A stretch of DNA of 64,000 bases from Campylobacteraceae bacterium. Lineage in GTDB: Bacteria; Campylobacterota; Campylobacteria; Campylobacterales; Campylobacteraceae. Of the stretch, positions 19,387 to 29,396 are shown in pieces. Position 1 is the first letter of the stretch; each line of letters opens with the position of its first letter. The notes under the pieces are model-generated. The model saw only the letters and a list, made by a program, of their open reading frames with translations. It was not told the origin of the DNA and made no database searches. The DNA lies in assembly GCA_031284315.1 (NCBI GenBank), contig JAITAB010000063.1:1-64000 (forward strand), read 5' to 3'. The position numbers and the translations under genes are program-made.

Positions 19387-19797
19387 TTGAGCGCCGTTTT
19401 TGTGTTTGCTGCGGCTGTTTTGGCTAATGACGAAGCAATTGAAGCTTTTAAAAGCGGCGATGTTGAAAAAGGCATTGAGATTTTAAAACGCTCATGCGAG
19501 GACGGAAACGCCAGCAACTGCAATGTTTTAGGCTCTTTGTATAAAAACGGCTACGGAGTAAAACGAGATTACTCCAAAGCCGTAGAATTTTACAAGAAGG
19601 CATGCGAGGGCGGATTTACTAAAAGCTGCGTTGCTTTGGGACTCATGTATGAATTTGGCAAGGGCGCGGCAAAAGATAAAAACAGAGCCCTTGAACTCTA
19701 CAAAAAAACATGCAATTCAAATGATCAAGACGGATGCGAAAACTACAAAAGAGCAGTTGAGGGCAAAAATAAATTCATGTCAATATTTGGGTTTTAA
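19387..19797 (+). CDS. Sel1-repeat (HcpA-like) protein
   Basis: NCNVLGSLYKNGYGVKRDYSKAVEFYKKACEGG repeats; signal-peptide-like N-terminus; start uncertain (TTG). Confidence 0.7.
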   Translation: MSAVFVFAAAVLANDEAIEAFKSGDVEKGIEILKRSCEDGNASNCNVLGSLYKNGYGVKRDYSKAVEFYKKACEGGFTKSCVALGLMYEFGKGAAKDKNRALELYKKTCNSNDQDGCENYKRAVEGKNKFMSIFGF

Positions 19798-20033
19798 AAA
19801 AGACGCGAACTGTTTTTAACATAACTTCGCTATATTTTGCGGGCGCGGCAAAGGCGTTTTTGTTAAATCAGCGGCGCTTACAGGCTGTTTTATTAGATTT
19901 TTGCTCGTTTCTTGCACTACAATCAATCTTTAATTTTCACAATTTACCTAAAATGCGGGTATGCCTTTTGATTTTATGCTTTTTAAATTAAAATGGTATT
20001 ATTACGCAAATTATTTTTTACAAGGAGGAGCTT

Positions 20034-20495
20034 ATGGCATATTGGAATTGGGAAGATTCTTACAATATCGGTATAGAGGATATAGACAATCAGCACAAAA
20101 AGATAGTTGAATACATCAACGAACTGCATGAGGCAATTATATTAAACGATAAAAACATTGTCAAAAATACGCTTTTTCATATAACTGATTATATCGTTTC
20201 GCACTTTTCTTTTGAAGAAAAATTAATGGAAGAAGCCGATTATCCGCAGTTCATGCATCATAAAAACATTCATGAAACTTTTGTCTCAAATATCGGCAGA
20301 TACAAAATCGCCTTCAATGAAGGGCATGATATAGCAGGACAGCTTATGGCGGAACTTCAAATTTGGCTCACGCATCACATACTCCATGAAGACAGAGCAT
20401 ATAAAGAGTGCGTACAAAAAATGCTAAGCGGCAAATCCGAAAATAAAAAATCAAGCCTGTTTGAAAAATTTTTCGGAAGTTCTACCAGGCAATAG
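20034..20495 (+). CDS. Bacteriohemerythrin
   Basis: IDNQHKKIVEYIN, HFSFEE, HHKNIHETF, HHILHED metal-ligand motifs. Confidence 0.9.
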   Translation: MAYWNWEDSYNIGIEDIDNQHKKIVEYINELHEAIILNDKNIVKNTLFHITDYIVSHFSFEEKLMEEADYPQFMHHKNIHETFVSNIGRYKIAFNEGHDIAGQLMAELQIWLTHHILHEDRAYKECVQKMLSGKSENKKSSLFEKFFGSSTRQ

Positions 20496-20537
20496 ATAAA
20501 ACTTCCGCTTATTTAGCCGCGCCTGCACGCAAACGGC

Positions 20538-21095
20538 TTAAACCTCGATATACGGCTTTTGTCCCGTCTCATAAAAATTATTGCCCTCGCTGTCTATCGC
20601 TACTATCGCGGGAAAATCTTCCACAGTAAGCCTTGCGACAGCCTCGGGTCCAAGCTCGGGATATGCCAAAACTTCATACTTTTTAATCGTCTGCGATATA
20701 AGCGCGCCGGCGCCCCCGATAGCCACCATGTAAACCGCGCCGTTTTTTATGATAGAGTCAATAACGGCTTTTGAGCGGTAACCTTTGCCTATCATACCGC
20801 TTACGCCAAGTTCCAAAATGCTCGGCGTGTATTTATCCATTCTGCCGCTTGTTGTTGGTCCCGCCGCGCCTATAACCTGACCCGGTTTTGCGGGGCTTGG
20901 TCCCAGATAATAGATAGTTTCTCCCGCAAGTTCAACGGGTAGTTTCTCGCCGCGCGCCAAAGCTTCGGTTAAAACCTTATGAGCGGCATCGCGCGCCGCT
21001 ATTATCGTACCTGAGATTAAAACATTATCGCCTGCTTTGAGTTTTTTAGCGACATCTTTGCCAAACGGCGCTTTTATTTTTATAGTTTCCGACAT
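20538..21095 (-). CDS. Class I fumarate hydratase, beta (C-terminal) subunit
   Basis: YLGPSPAKPGQVIGAAGPTTSGRMD, GKGYRSKAV motifs; next to the alpha subunit. Confidence 0.9.
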   Translation of the reverse strand: MSETIKIKAPFGKDVAKKLKAGDNVLISGTIIAARDAAHKVLTEALARGEKLPVELAGETIYYLGPSPAKPGQVIGAAGPTTSGRMDKYTPSILELGVSGMIGKGYRSKAVIDSIIKNGAVYMVAIGGAGALISQTIKKYEVLAYPELGPEAVARLTVEDFPAIVAIDSEGNNFYETGQKPYIEV

Positions 21096-21104
21096 TGTAA
21101 CTCC

Positions 21105-21950
21105 TTAAAGCGTAATATCTGCATGCCGCGCCGCATGACAATTTACGTTAACGGCGACAGGAAGTCCCGCTATATGAGTAGGATACCACTCTACATTGAC
21201 TTTGACGGCTGTTGTCGTGCCGCCCAAACCCTGCGGACCAACGCCTGTTTTATTGGCAAGCTCCAAAAGTTCCTCTTCAAGTTTTGCGTAATCCGCATGT
21301 TCATTGTGCGAATCAACGGAGCGCACAGCCGCCTGTTTGGCTAAAAGCGCGGCTTTATCCATAGTGCCGCCTATGCCCACGCCGATGACCATCGGGGGAC
21401 AGGCATTGGGACCCGCAAGTTTTACAGCTTCCAAGAAAACTTTTTTTATGCCTTCCAAACCGTCCGCAGGAACGAGCATTTTTAAAACGCTCTTATTTTC
21501 GCTGCCAAAGCCTTTCGGGGCGACTTTGATTTTGAGTTTATCGCCTTTGACAATTCGCGCATTGATAACAGCGGGCGTATTGTTGAGCGTATTTTTTCTA
21601 TTGAATATCGGCTCGGCGACTACGGATTTTCTCAAATACCCCTCCGTATAGCCTTTCGCAACGCCTTCGTTGATAGCGTCTTCCAGATAACCGCCCTCTA
21701 TTCTTATGTCCTGCCCGTATTCAACAAATACGACTGTCATGCCCGTATCTTGACAGATAGGCGTTTCATCTTTTTTCGCGATATCGGCATTTTCTATGAT
21801 TTTGCCCAGAATGTCGCGTCCAAGAGGCGATTTTTCATCTTTTTGCGCCTGTTTAAAAGCTTTATACATGTCAGGCGTTACAATTCTGCACGCCTCAATA
21901 CAAAGTTTAGCAACCGCATCGGTAATATCCTGCGCTTTGATTACTCTCAT
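21105..21950 (-). CDS. Class I fumarate hydratase, alpha (N-terminal) subunit
   Basis: PICQDTGMTVVFVEYGQDI, FGSENKSVLKML, GVGIGGTMDKAALLAKQA motifs. Confidence 0.92.
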   Translation of the reverse strand: MRVIKAQDITDAVAKLCIEACRIVTPDMYKAFKQAQKDEKSPLGRDILGKIIENADIAKKDETPICQDTGMTVVFVEYGQDIRIEGGYLEDAINEGVAKGYTEGYLRKSVVAEPIFNRKNTLNNTPAVINARIVKGDKLKIKVAPKGFGSENKSVLKMLVPADGLEGIKKVFLEAVKLAGPNACPPMVIGVGIGGTMDKAALLAKQAAVRSVDSHNEHADYAKLEEELLELANKTGVGPQGLGGTTTAVKVNVEWYPTHIAGLPVAVNVNCHAARHADITL

Positions 21951-22045
21951 ATCCTCTCCTTGATTAACTAATTTTATACTTGAAGTATTGTACTACCATG
22001 TAATTAAAAAAATTCTATTTTAATTAAATTAACCCGTAAAGAAAC

Positions 22046-22435
22046 TTATTTTTTTAACATAACCAAAATAACGCCGCTTGAGATTAAAATATTTTGTTCT
22101 TTTGTTTCAAAATAGATTTCGCTTAATGCGGAATTTGGCAAACTGTTTTTTACATGTATGTTAAATTTTGTCCCTGCAGGTTTTTTATGCAAGACAAGAT
22201 TTGTGCAGGAGAGCAGATAACCCTCGTTTTCGTTTTCGCTTAAAGCCGCGCTGCTTTGAGCGGCGGCTTCCATTATCATGCCGATCGTGGGCGGTTTTGG
22301 AAATTCCACCGACACGACAGCCCAATTTTCGCCTTTATTCAAAACTTCTTTGACAAAAAGTATCGGCGGCTTGTGAGGAAGCTTTAACACTCTACGCCCA
22401 CTATCGCCGTTGGGTTTGCATTTAAATATTTGCAA
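22046..22435 (-). CDS. Hotdog-fold 3-hydroxyacyl-ACP dehydratase-like protein (ApeI/FabZ-like)
   Basis: KPPILFVKEVLNKG..., MIMEAAAQSSAALS hotdog helix; within the KS/ACP cluster. Confidence 0.6.
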   Translation of the reverse strand: MQIFKCKPNGDSGRRVLKLPHKPPILFVKEVLNKGENWAVVSVEFPKPPTIGMIMEAAAQSSAALSENENEGYLLSCTNLVLHKKPAGTKFNIHVKNSLPNSALSEIYFETKEQNILISSGVILVMLKK

Positions 22436-23028
22436 AGGCTCATAAGTTTTGCTATGCTTGAAACAAAATTGGGCAGAGGTTTCAAGTTTTCATACAATAT
22501 ATCGGGTTTTTTATCGCTTGATTTTACCATTAACCCGACCGCGCTCTCAAAAGCCGCACCGCAGCCGTTTAACGCACGAAGTTCGTCAATGCCGAAGCTC
22601 TCGCACACGGCGCAAAATATGATGTCTTTGTCCATTGCTTTTACGGCGGCTGTCTTTAAAACATTATCGCCTGTTTTGCCGCCATTGGATACGCTCATGA
22701 TTTCCGAAGTATTGTCATTTAAAATTGAAAGATATGACGCAGGCGCATTATAAACAGAATTTTGAAAATCCGTAGGACTCGGCGGAGATTTGGCAAATAC
22801 GCTTTTTAATATGGATATGCTCTCCCGCAGTTCGCCGTAACTGCTGCCGTAAATTATTCTTTGATTTTTAACTTTAAGCATGTGCGCCAGATAAATAAGC
22901 ATTTTAGCGTTTCTTGTCAAACGGCGGCGCACTATCATGTTGGGCACAAGCTCTTTTTCCCTCAAATCCTCTATCTTTTCAGCATCAAAAAGCGAATGAA
23001 AAGATTGGATTTCAAGAGATATTATCAC
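22384..23028 (-). CDS. Ketosynthase-like protein (chain-length-factor type, no evident catalytic Cys)
   Basis: IIYGSSYGELRESISIL... NAPASYLSILNDN, SVSNGGKTGDNVLKTAA; truncated KS-like fold. Confidence 0.6.
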   Translation of the reverse strand: MIISLEIQSFHSLFDAEKIEDLREKELVPNMIVRRRLTRNAKMLIYLAHMLKVKNQRIIYGSSYGELRESISILKSVFAKSPPSPTDFQNSVYNAPASYLSILNDNTSEIMSVSNGGKTGDNVLKTAAVKAMDKDIIFCAVCESFGIDELRALNGCGAAFESAVGLMVKSSDKKPDILYENLKPLPNFVSSIAKLMSLCKYLNANPTAIVGVEC

Positions 23029-24173
23029 TGTTTTACGACCGCTTCAAGCAGAACAAACGCCGTTGAAAATCTGCCGCTTTCAGGTATAAAACAGAGTATT
23101 TTGCTGCCGCTTTTAAGAGGTTTTATTCTCGCAAATTCTTCTAAAATAATATAAAACGATGCCGCGCCTGTGTTGCCTTTCTCATAAAGATTGGTAAACC
23201 ACTTATCATAGCCTATCTCAAATCCCGCTTTTTTCAATCCTTCATAAGTTTTATCTTTAAAATAATGCGATGAGTAATGCGGTAAAAAATAGTCTATATC
23301 GTTTGCGCTTAACGCTCTTTTTTTTACAATTTCTCTAACAGGCTTTATAACAGTATATTCGACTATATTCTCATTTAACAGTCTCACATCTTGTTTGATG
23401 CTGAAAATTGAGAGTTTTTGCCTCTCGTCCTGCGAATATGTAAGATACCCGTTAAATCTGCCCTCATCGTCTATATGCGCGCCTGCGTACATGCAAACAG
23501 GCATCTCTCCCGCGTACGAGACTTGCTCTATCCAATTGATTTTAAAAGATACGCCGCTTTCGTTTGGTCTTGAAGAGAGCCACAATGCGCCTGCTCCATC
23601 GGAAAGCATCCATCGTAGAAAGTCTTTTTCAAACGATATCTCGGGGTTTTTTTCAAGCGCTTCAAGCTTGAAAGCGCTTTCGGCTTCAAAATTTTCTTTG
23701 CGCAAAAGCTGTGAAGCCGTTTCGCTGCCCACCGCAACAGCGTTTCGCGTCAATCCCAAAGCTACGGACATATAAGCGTATTTCAATGCCATAATACCGC
23801 TTACGCAAATCCCTGCCGTCGAAACTGCCTCCATAGGCTTGGCTTTCAATTCCCCATGCACCATTAAAGCGTGGTTCGGCATAGTTTGGTCAGGCAGGCT
23901 CGTACCGCACGCCAAAAGCTCCAAATTTTCAAGGTCTGCGCCTTTCGCTCCAAGCTCCTCTACCGCCAAAGCCGCAAGTTTTGCATTTGTGAAAAGCAAT
24001 TTACCGTCTTTAAAAACATAATGCCTGCTTTTTATACCATTGCTTTTCAACACTATCTTTCTTGCACGGGAACGCATACCGCCTATAAATCCTAAAACCT
24101 CTTCCATTTCATCATTATTTACAGGCTCGTTGGGCATCACTGCGCTTAGGTAATTTATAAAAACTTCATTCAT
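23025..24173 (-). CDS. darB: KASIII-like 3-oxoacyl-ACP synthase (DarB-like)
   Basis: AVSTAGICVSGIMALKYAY active-site region; FLPHYSSHYF; NLYEKGNTGAASFYIILEE; follows the DarA-like gene. Confidence 0.65.
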   Translation of the reverse strand: MNEVFINYLSAVMPNEPVNNDEMEEVLGFIGGMRSRARKIVLKSNGIKSRHYVFKDGKLLFTNAKLAALAVEELGAKGADLENLELLACGTSLPDQTMPNHALMVHGELKAKPMEAVSTAGICVSGIMALKYAYMSVALGLTRNAVAVGSETASQLLRKENFEAESAFKLEALEKNPEISFEKDFLRWMLSDGAGALWLSSRPNESGVSFKINWIEQVSYAGEMPVCMYAGAHIDDEGRFNGYLTYSQDERQKLSIFSIKQDVRLLNENIVEYTVIKPVREIVKKRALSANDIDYFLPHYSSHYFKDKTYEGLKKAGFEIGYDKWFTNLYEKGNTGAASFYIILEEFARIKPLKSGSKILCFIPESGRFSTAFVLLEAVVKQ

Positions 24174-25113
24174 TATTTTCCTTAAAAATTTTAGAACCGG
24201 AAGGTTCTTCATAGTATGCTTTCTGTTTTTTTAGTTTTTTAATCATCAGCGGATAAAAAAGTATCCTAAAAAGAAGGGTAAAAGGTACGACAGTTATTAT
24301 CATCAATACCAAAAAAAGCAGATAAATGCAAAGAAAAACGCGCCTTATTTTGCTTTTCGGCTGCCCGATTTTTCTCAAAAATTTTCCCCATATCAGAAAA
24401 CTTCTATGTCCTATCTTTTCGCTCATGATAAGTTTTTCATTTACATTGACGGCGCCAAGCCCTTGAAGCAGCGGCTTTTTGCTCTTTTCAAGGTTATTTT
24501 TCAAAGCGCTGCTTATAGCCCGTCCGAATCTTGCGCTCTTTTCCATATCGCTTTTTTTAATACCTGCGCTTGAAAAAAACCAAAACTTCTCTTTTTTGCC
24601 TGTAAGCAGCCATCTTGGAGTTGTTATAAATGTTTCAAGCGAATTTCCGCCGTCTATTAACGCTATATTATCGCATAAAATTCCGCCGTTTTGCGCTATA
24701 AGGCGTTTCATTTTTTCCTGCGCGGTAAGCCACATGTTACGGCATGCGATAAAGGTTATAACGCTTTTGCCCTCTATCCATGCTTTTGCTTCCATGCTAT
24801 GTAAAAAACTTGACATCGGAAGCGAAGGGGATAAAAACCAGACTTGATAAGCCAAAATAATTAAATCAAACTCTTCGTTTTTATCTATGCCGAACGGTTC
24901 AAGCGGTATTTTATCGCAATAAACGCTTTCGGGAAAAACGCTTAAAAAGTCCAAAATATCCCATGGAAAAGGAAACGGCGCGCGCGGTTTCAAACTCAAA
25001 TCCGTAACGGATACGCTTTTGTCGCTTAAAAGAGGAGAAATGCAGTATTTTATCGCATCATCAAGCTGTCCGCTTTGCGAATAGTGTACGACCAAAACCT
25101 TTTTGTGTGGCAT
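24166..25113 (-). CDS. darA: DarA-like dialkylresorcinol condensing enzyme candidate
   Basis: N-terminal flavodoxin-like KVLVVHYSQSGQLDDAI; C-terminal TM; immediately upstream of the KASIII gene; resemblance recalled, not searched. Confidence 0.55.
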   Translation of the reverse strand: MPHKKVLVVHYSQSGQLDDAIKYCISPLLSDKSVSVTDLSLKPRAPFPFPWDILDFLSVFPESVYCDKIPLEPFGIDKNEEFDLIILAYQVWFLSPSLPMSSFLHSMEAKAWIEGKSVITFIACRNMWLTAQEKMKRLIAQNGGILCDNIALIDGGNSLETFITTPRWLLTGKKEKFWFFSSAGIKKSDMEKSARFGRAISSALKNNLEKSKKPLLQGLGAVNVNEKLIMSEKIGHRSFLIWGKFLRKIGQPKSKIRRVFLCIYLLFLVLMIITVVPFTLLFRILFYPLMIKKLKKQKAYYEEPSGSKIFKENNE

Positions 25114-25209
25114 AGCCTACAATCCTTATTTTTTAAAAGTAATTATGTTATTGAAAAATTACTTATTTTCTGATAAAATGCGCCGTTTTAACTCAAATAT
25201 CGGCGAACT

Positions 25210-26103
25210 ATGTTACATATAAAAAATATCAGCAAAAATTACGGCTCTTTTGCGGCATTACGGAGCGTTTCATTGAAACTTCCCGACAGCGGAATTTTTG
25301 CGCTTTTAGGCATAAACGGCGCCGGTAAAACTACGCTTATGTCCATTCTTTGCGGCATTATAAAAGCAGATAGTGGAGAGATATTTTATAATGAAACGCC
25401 ATATTTTGAAGCTCTAAAAAAAGACGCTTCGCTCTGTTCTTTAACGCCGCAGGAGTTTGCATTTTATCCGACTTTAAGCGTTAAGGAAAATGTGGATTTT
25501 TTTTCGCAAATCAATACTCTCTCTTCGAAAAAACGCAAAGAAATGGTTGATTTTGCGCTTAATATCTGCGCTTTGGAAGGATATTTGGAAAAACGCGCCG
25601 CAAATCTTTCAGGCGGCTTAAAAAGAAGATTAAATCTTGCCATAGGGCTTTTAAACGACCCGAAAATTCTTTTTTTGGACGAACCCACAGTCGGCATTGA
25701 TCCGAAAACCAGAGAATTTATACTGAATTCCATAAAAAGCCTCTCTCATGAGAGGCTTATCGTATATACTTCACACTACATGAACGAAGTTGATTTTTTG
25801 GCGGACGAAATAGCCGTTATAGACGAGGGCAGGATATTGGCGGCTTTTAAAAACGGCAGACAGGATAGAGTTTTGGTATTGGAGTTAAAAGAACATGATA
25901 AAACAAGCGTTAAAACGCTAAACGAATTCATGCCCTTTACCGAATGCGGCGGTTTTTTGCAAAGCGGTGCGGCAAATGAGCAAACTCTTTCAAATTTATT
26001 GGAATTCGCGAAAAAGCGCGGCATGGAACTCAAATCCGTATCGCTTTCGCCCGTGTCGGCGCAAACGCTATTTTTAAGCTTAACAAATAAAGATATAAGA
26101 TGA
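25210..26103 (+). CDS. ABC transporter ATP-binding protein (export type)
   Basis: Walker A GINGAGKTTL, NLSGGLKRRLNLAIGL, ILFLDEPTVGIDP. Confidence 0.92.
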   Translation: MLHIKNISKNYGSFAALRSVSLKLPDSGIFALLGINGAGKTTLMSILCGIIKADSGEIFYNETPYFEALKKDASLCSLTPQEFAFYPTLSVKENVDFFSQINTLSSKKRKEMVDFALNICALEGYLEKRAANLSGGLKRRLNLAIGLLNDPKILFLDEPTVGIDPKTREFILNSIKSLSHERLIVYTSHYMNEVDFLADEIAVIDEGRILAAFKNGRQDRVLVLELKEHDKTSVKTLNEFMPFTECGGFLQSGAANEQTLSNLLEFAKKRGMELKSVSLSPVSAQTLFLSLTNKDIR

Positions 26104-27227
26104 TGCGAATTTTTACCGCGCTTTTAAAAAAAGAGTTTTTCATAGTTTTCAGGGATTTGCACGCGCTTTTGGCTCTGTTTTTACTGCCGTCAATTTTCAT
26201 ACTCATCATGTCTTATGCTTTAAAAGATGCGAACAGCGCTTCAAATATAAAATGCGTCTATTATGCGGACGATAACAATCCCGAAGAGATTGTGAAAAAT
26301 TTTGAAAAAATGATGGAAAACCTTCAAAATTTCTCCTGCCGAAAAACGAACGACAAGAGTTTCAAAAGTGATATAACGCTATTTATCCCAAGCGGATTTT
26401 TTGAGAGTTTTCAAAATGACATAGATAGTGATTTGCGGGCGCGCATAGATTATATTCCTACTCTAAACAACGGCGCTATACAGCTTTTTGAAGCGCTTTT
26501 AAAAGAGAGAATAATTATGCTTTTTACCGCTGAGAGCAAATACATGCCCATATTCGTAACAAATCTCCAAAAGCCGTTTATAGAGTCTCACACTTCAAGC
26601 CGCAAAATACCAAACAGCGTAGAGCAGAGCGTGCCTTCATGGATAGTATTCGCCATGTTTTTTGTACTGATACCGTTTTCTACCGTTTTTATCGTGGAAA
26701 AAAGGCAAGGCACATACAGAAGATTAAAAAGCATGGGATTAAATACTTTTTTATTTTTCGCGGCAAAAACGCTTGTGTATAATATCATCAATCTATTTCA
26801 AGGCATATTATTGCTGTTTGTGGGGGTATATATCGTCCCGTTTCTTGGGCTTGAGGGATTGCATATAGGAGATATTTTGCCTCTTTTGGCGGTTTTATAC
26901 GCGCTTTCATTTGCCGCTATCGGTTTTGCGCTGTTTATAGCCGTAATTTGCAAAAGTACAGCTCAAGCGGTAATCACGGGCGGCATTAGCAACATACTCT
27001 TAGGCGCAATAGGCGGCATCATGGTGCCTAAATATATTATGCCGCCTTTAATGCAGCAAATAAGCGTTATTTCGCCGATGTCATGGGGATTTGACGCATT
27101 TATACAACTGTTTTTATATAAAGCCGGAATTGACAAAATCGCACAAGACTTGCTGTTTTTATTGCTTTTTGGAATAATTATGTTTATAATATCGCTCTTT
27201 ATTTTTACAAGGAACAGCGATGATTGA
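26100..27227 (+). CDS. ABC-2 type transporter permease
   Basis: N-terminal TM, large soluble domain, C-terminal TM block; IPFSTVFIVEKRQGTYRRLKSMG; overlaps the ATPase gene. Confidence 0.9.
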   Translation: MMRIFTALLKKEFFIVFRDLHALLALFLLPSIFILIMSYALKDANSASNIKCVYYADDNNPEEIVKNFEKMMENLQNFSCRKTNDKSFKSDITLFIPSGFFESFQNDIDSDLRARIDYIPTLNNGAIQLFEALLKERIIMLFTAESKYMPIFVTNLQKPFIESHTSSRKIPNSVEQSVPSWIVFAMFFVLIPFSTVFIVEKRQGTYRRLKSMGLNTFLFFAAKTLVYNIINLFQGILLLFVGVYIVPFLGLEGLHIGDILPLLAVLYALSFAAIGFALFIAVICKSTAQAVITGGISNILLGAIGGIMVPKYIMPPLMQQISVISPMSWGFDAFIQLFLYKAGIDKIAQDLLFLLLFGIIMFIISLFIFTRNSDD

Positions 27228-27486
27228 TTTAGCGGCTCTAAAATTAGAATTAAAAGAGCTTATCATAAAAGAGAGCGGCAAAGAGTATGATCCGCGCGAC
27301 ATACAGGATAACGAACCGTTGTTCGGAGGAGAAAGCATACTTAATTTGGATTCTCTTGACGCGCTTCAAATATCTGTTGCCATTCACCACAAATACAACA
27401 AAAAGCTTAACGACAGCAAAGAGGCAATGAGGGCATTAGCCAATATAAACACGCTGGCAAATTTTATATCCGAAGAGAACAATTGA
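27220..27486 (+). CDS. Acyl carrier protein
   Basis: GESILNLDSLDALQISVAI: phosphopantetheine DSL motif. Confidence 0.88.
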   Translation: MIDLAALKLELKELIIKESGKEYDPRDIQDNEPLFGGESILNLDSLDALQISVAIHHKYNKKLNDSKEAMRALANINTLANFISEENN

Positions 27487-28541
27487 GGCGTATATATATA
27501 GAACGATACGGTATTTGCAGCGCTTTGGGGGCGGATTTGCCCTCTCATGTACGCGCTTTGGGCGATGAAAATTTAACTCCTCCCACAGAATTTACGCATG
27601 CATATGAAGGGAATGTTTTATATTATAAATCAAAGGGCGATATTGACGGATTGATAAAAGGCATAGGCAAGTTGCCCGAAAATACGACTCTTTTTATTGG
27701 TTCGTCCTCTCTCGGCACACATTTAAATGAACAAAACTACATTGAAGAGGGCATAAAATATTTGGGCTATGATCTAGGAACGCATGAAATATGCGAAAAA
27801 CTTGGGATAAAGCCATGCTATTACATTTTCAATACCGCCTGCACCTCAAGCGCAAACGCCCTTATATACGCTGCAAGAATGATAAAAGAAGGCATAATTA
27901 ATAATGCTTTGGTAATAGGTGTTGAGGTGCAGAATATGTTGAGTTTATGCGGTTTTATGTCGCTCGGATTAATAAGCAAAAATGGGATAAAACCGTTTGA
28001 CAAAAATAGAAGCGGTATCGTTTTGGGCGAAGCATGCGGTTTTGTGCTTTTGTCATCGCAGGAGAATTTGTGGGAGTTTGCGGACGGCGAGATTTTAAAC
28101 GATATTTCAAATGTTACAACTCCATCAGCAGACGGCAAAATACTTCAAAACATTATAGAAAAAACGCTTTACAGCGCGGAAGTAAAAACTTCGCAAATTG
28201 ACTTGATAAAGCTTCATGCCACAGCCAGCGACAGTAACGATATATCCGAAAACAACGCCATTTGTAAAGTTTTCGGCAAATCTATCCCGTTATGCGTTGC
28301 ACTCAAAGGCTATATAGGGCATACTTTGGGCGCTTGCGGCGTATGCGAACTTGCTTTGCTGCTCGGCGCTTTGGATAACGGTTTTGTTCCTAAAAGTCTT
28401 GGATTTGAGACAAAAGATGAGAAATTTGACATAATTCCCACAACGCAAAAAAGTGCGTGGAAAGGCAGATATGTACTGTTTAACTATCTTGCTTTCGGCG
28501 GAAACAGCGCGGCTTTTTTGATTAAAAGAGGTGAAAATTGA
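27483..28541 (+). CDS. Beta-ketoacyl-ACP synthase (FabF-like), intact active site
   Basis: NTACTSSANALIYA, LHATASDSND, YIGHTLGACG Cys-His-His layout. Confidence 0.88.
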   Translation: MRRIYIERYGICSALGADLPSHVRALGDENLTPPTEFTHAYEGNVLYYKSKGDIDGLIKGIGKLPENTTLFIGSSSLGTHLNEQNYIEEGIKYLGYDLGTHEICEKLGIKPCYYIFNTACTSSANALIYAARMIKEGIINNALVIGVEVQNMLSLCGFMSLGLISKNGIKPFDKNRSGIVLGEACGFVLLSSQENLWEFADGEILNDISNVTTPSADGKILQNIIEKTLYSAEVKTSQIDLIKLHATASDSNDISENNAICKVFGKSIPLCVALKGYIGHTLGACGVCELALLLGALDNGFVPKSLGFETKDEKFDIIPTTQKSAWKGRYVLFNYLAFGGNSAAFLIKRGEN

Positions 28542-29335
28542 TACTTTCGTCATCATTTTTATCATTTTCGCCAAAAGCAGGACTATGCGGATGGGAAGAG
28601 ACATTAAATAGTTTGACGCAAGCCAAATTCAGGCGTGCGGATAGATTTTCGCATGCTGTGTTGGCTGGCGCGCTATCTTGTTTAAAGCAGTACAATTTGC
28701 AAGAGTTTTCACTCTATTTCGGCACCTCAAATGGCAGTATTGAAAGCGTCAAAAACTCTCAGGATAATATATTTCAAAATCAATTTCCAATGCCGTTTGC
28801 ATTTATCAATACTCTAAGCAGTACGCCGCTATTTTTTTTGCTGCAATATTTAAATATACAAACTGCCGCCATCAGTATCGCACACTCGCAATTCGCATTT
28901 GAAAATGCTCTTAGCCTCGCGCTTATTGATTTAAAACAAAAACGAATAAAAAATGCGCTTGTGGGTGTTTGCGATGTCTGGTGCGAGTCTGTTGCGCGCT
29001 CATGCAAGATAGATAATGAAGCGTACGAATTTTCTGCATGGATAAGTTATGAGTATGACGAGAGAGACTGTGTGAAATTTTTCGGCAATTTTAATGAAAC
29101 ATTAAAATTTATCAAGCGGTTTAAAACGGAACAAGTTTGCGTTTCGCCGAATTTTCCACAACATGAGTTAGAGGAGCTTCAAAAGACGGCGCAAGTTTGC
29201 CGAAGCGATACTGCTAAAACTGCGGCAAATTGCTCCGCTGCTGTTATATGCGAACATTTTGCAAACTCCAAAATGCCGCTTTTTTACATCGGATATGATA
29301 AAAGAGGCGGCTACTCTTTCGTAAACATTAATTAA
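28538..29335 (+). CDS. Ketosynthase-like protein lacking the active-site Cys (chain-length-factor type)
   Basis: KS-like N-terminal fold; AAISIAHSQFAFENALSLAL where TACTSSAN is expected. Confidence 0.55.
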   Translation: MILSSSFLSFSPKAGLCGWEETLNSLTQAKFRRADRFSHAVLAGALSCLKQYNLQEFSLYFGTSNGSIESVKNSQDNIFQNQFPMPFAFINTLSSTPLFFLLQYLNIQTAAISIAHSQFAFENALSLALIDLKQKRIKNALVGVCDVWCESVARSCKIDNEAYEFSAWISYEYDERDCVKFFGNFNETLKFIKRFKTEQVCVSPNFPQHELEELQKTAQVCRSDTAKTAANCSAAVICEHFANSKMPLFYIGYDKRGGYSFVNIN

Positions 29336-29396
29336 ATTATACAATTTCAGTTTTTTTATGCTAAAATCTCAGAAAATTTTTTTAAAAGGATAAAAA

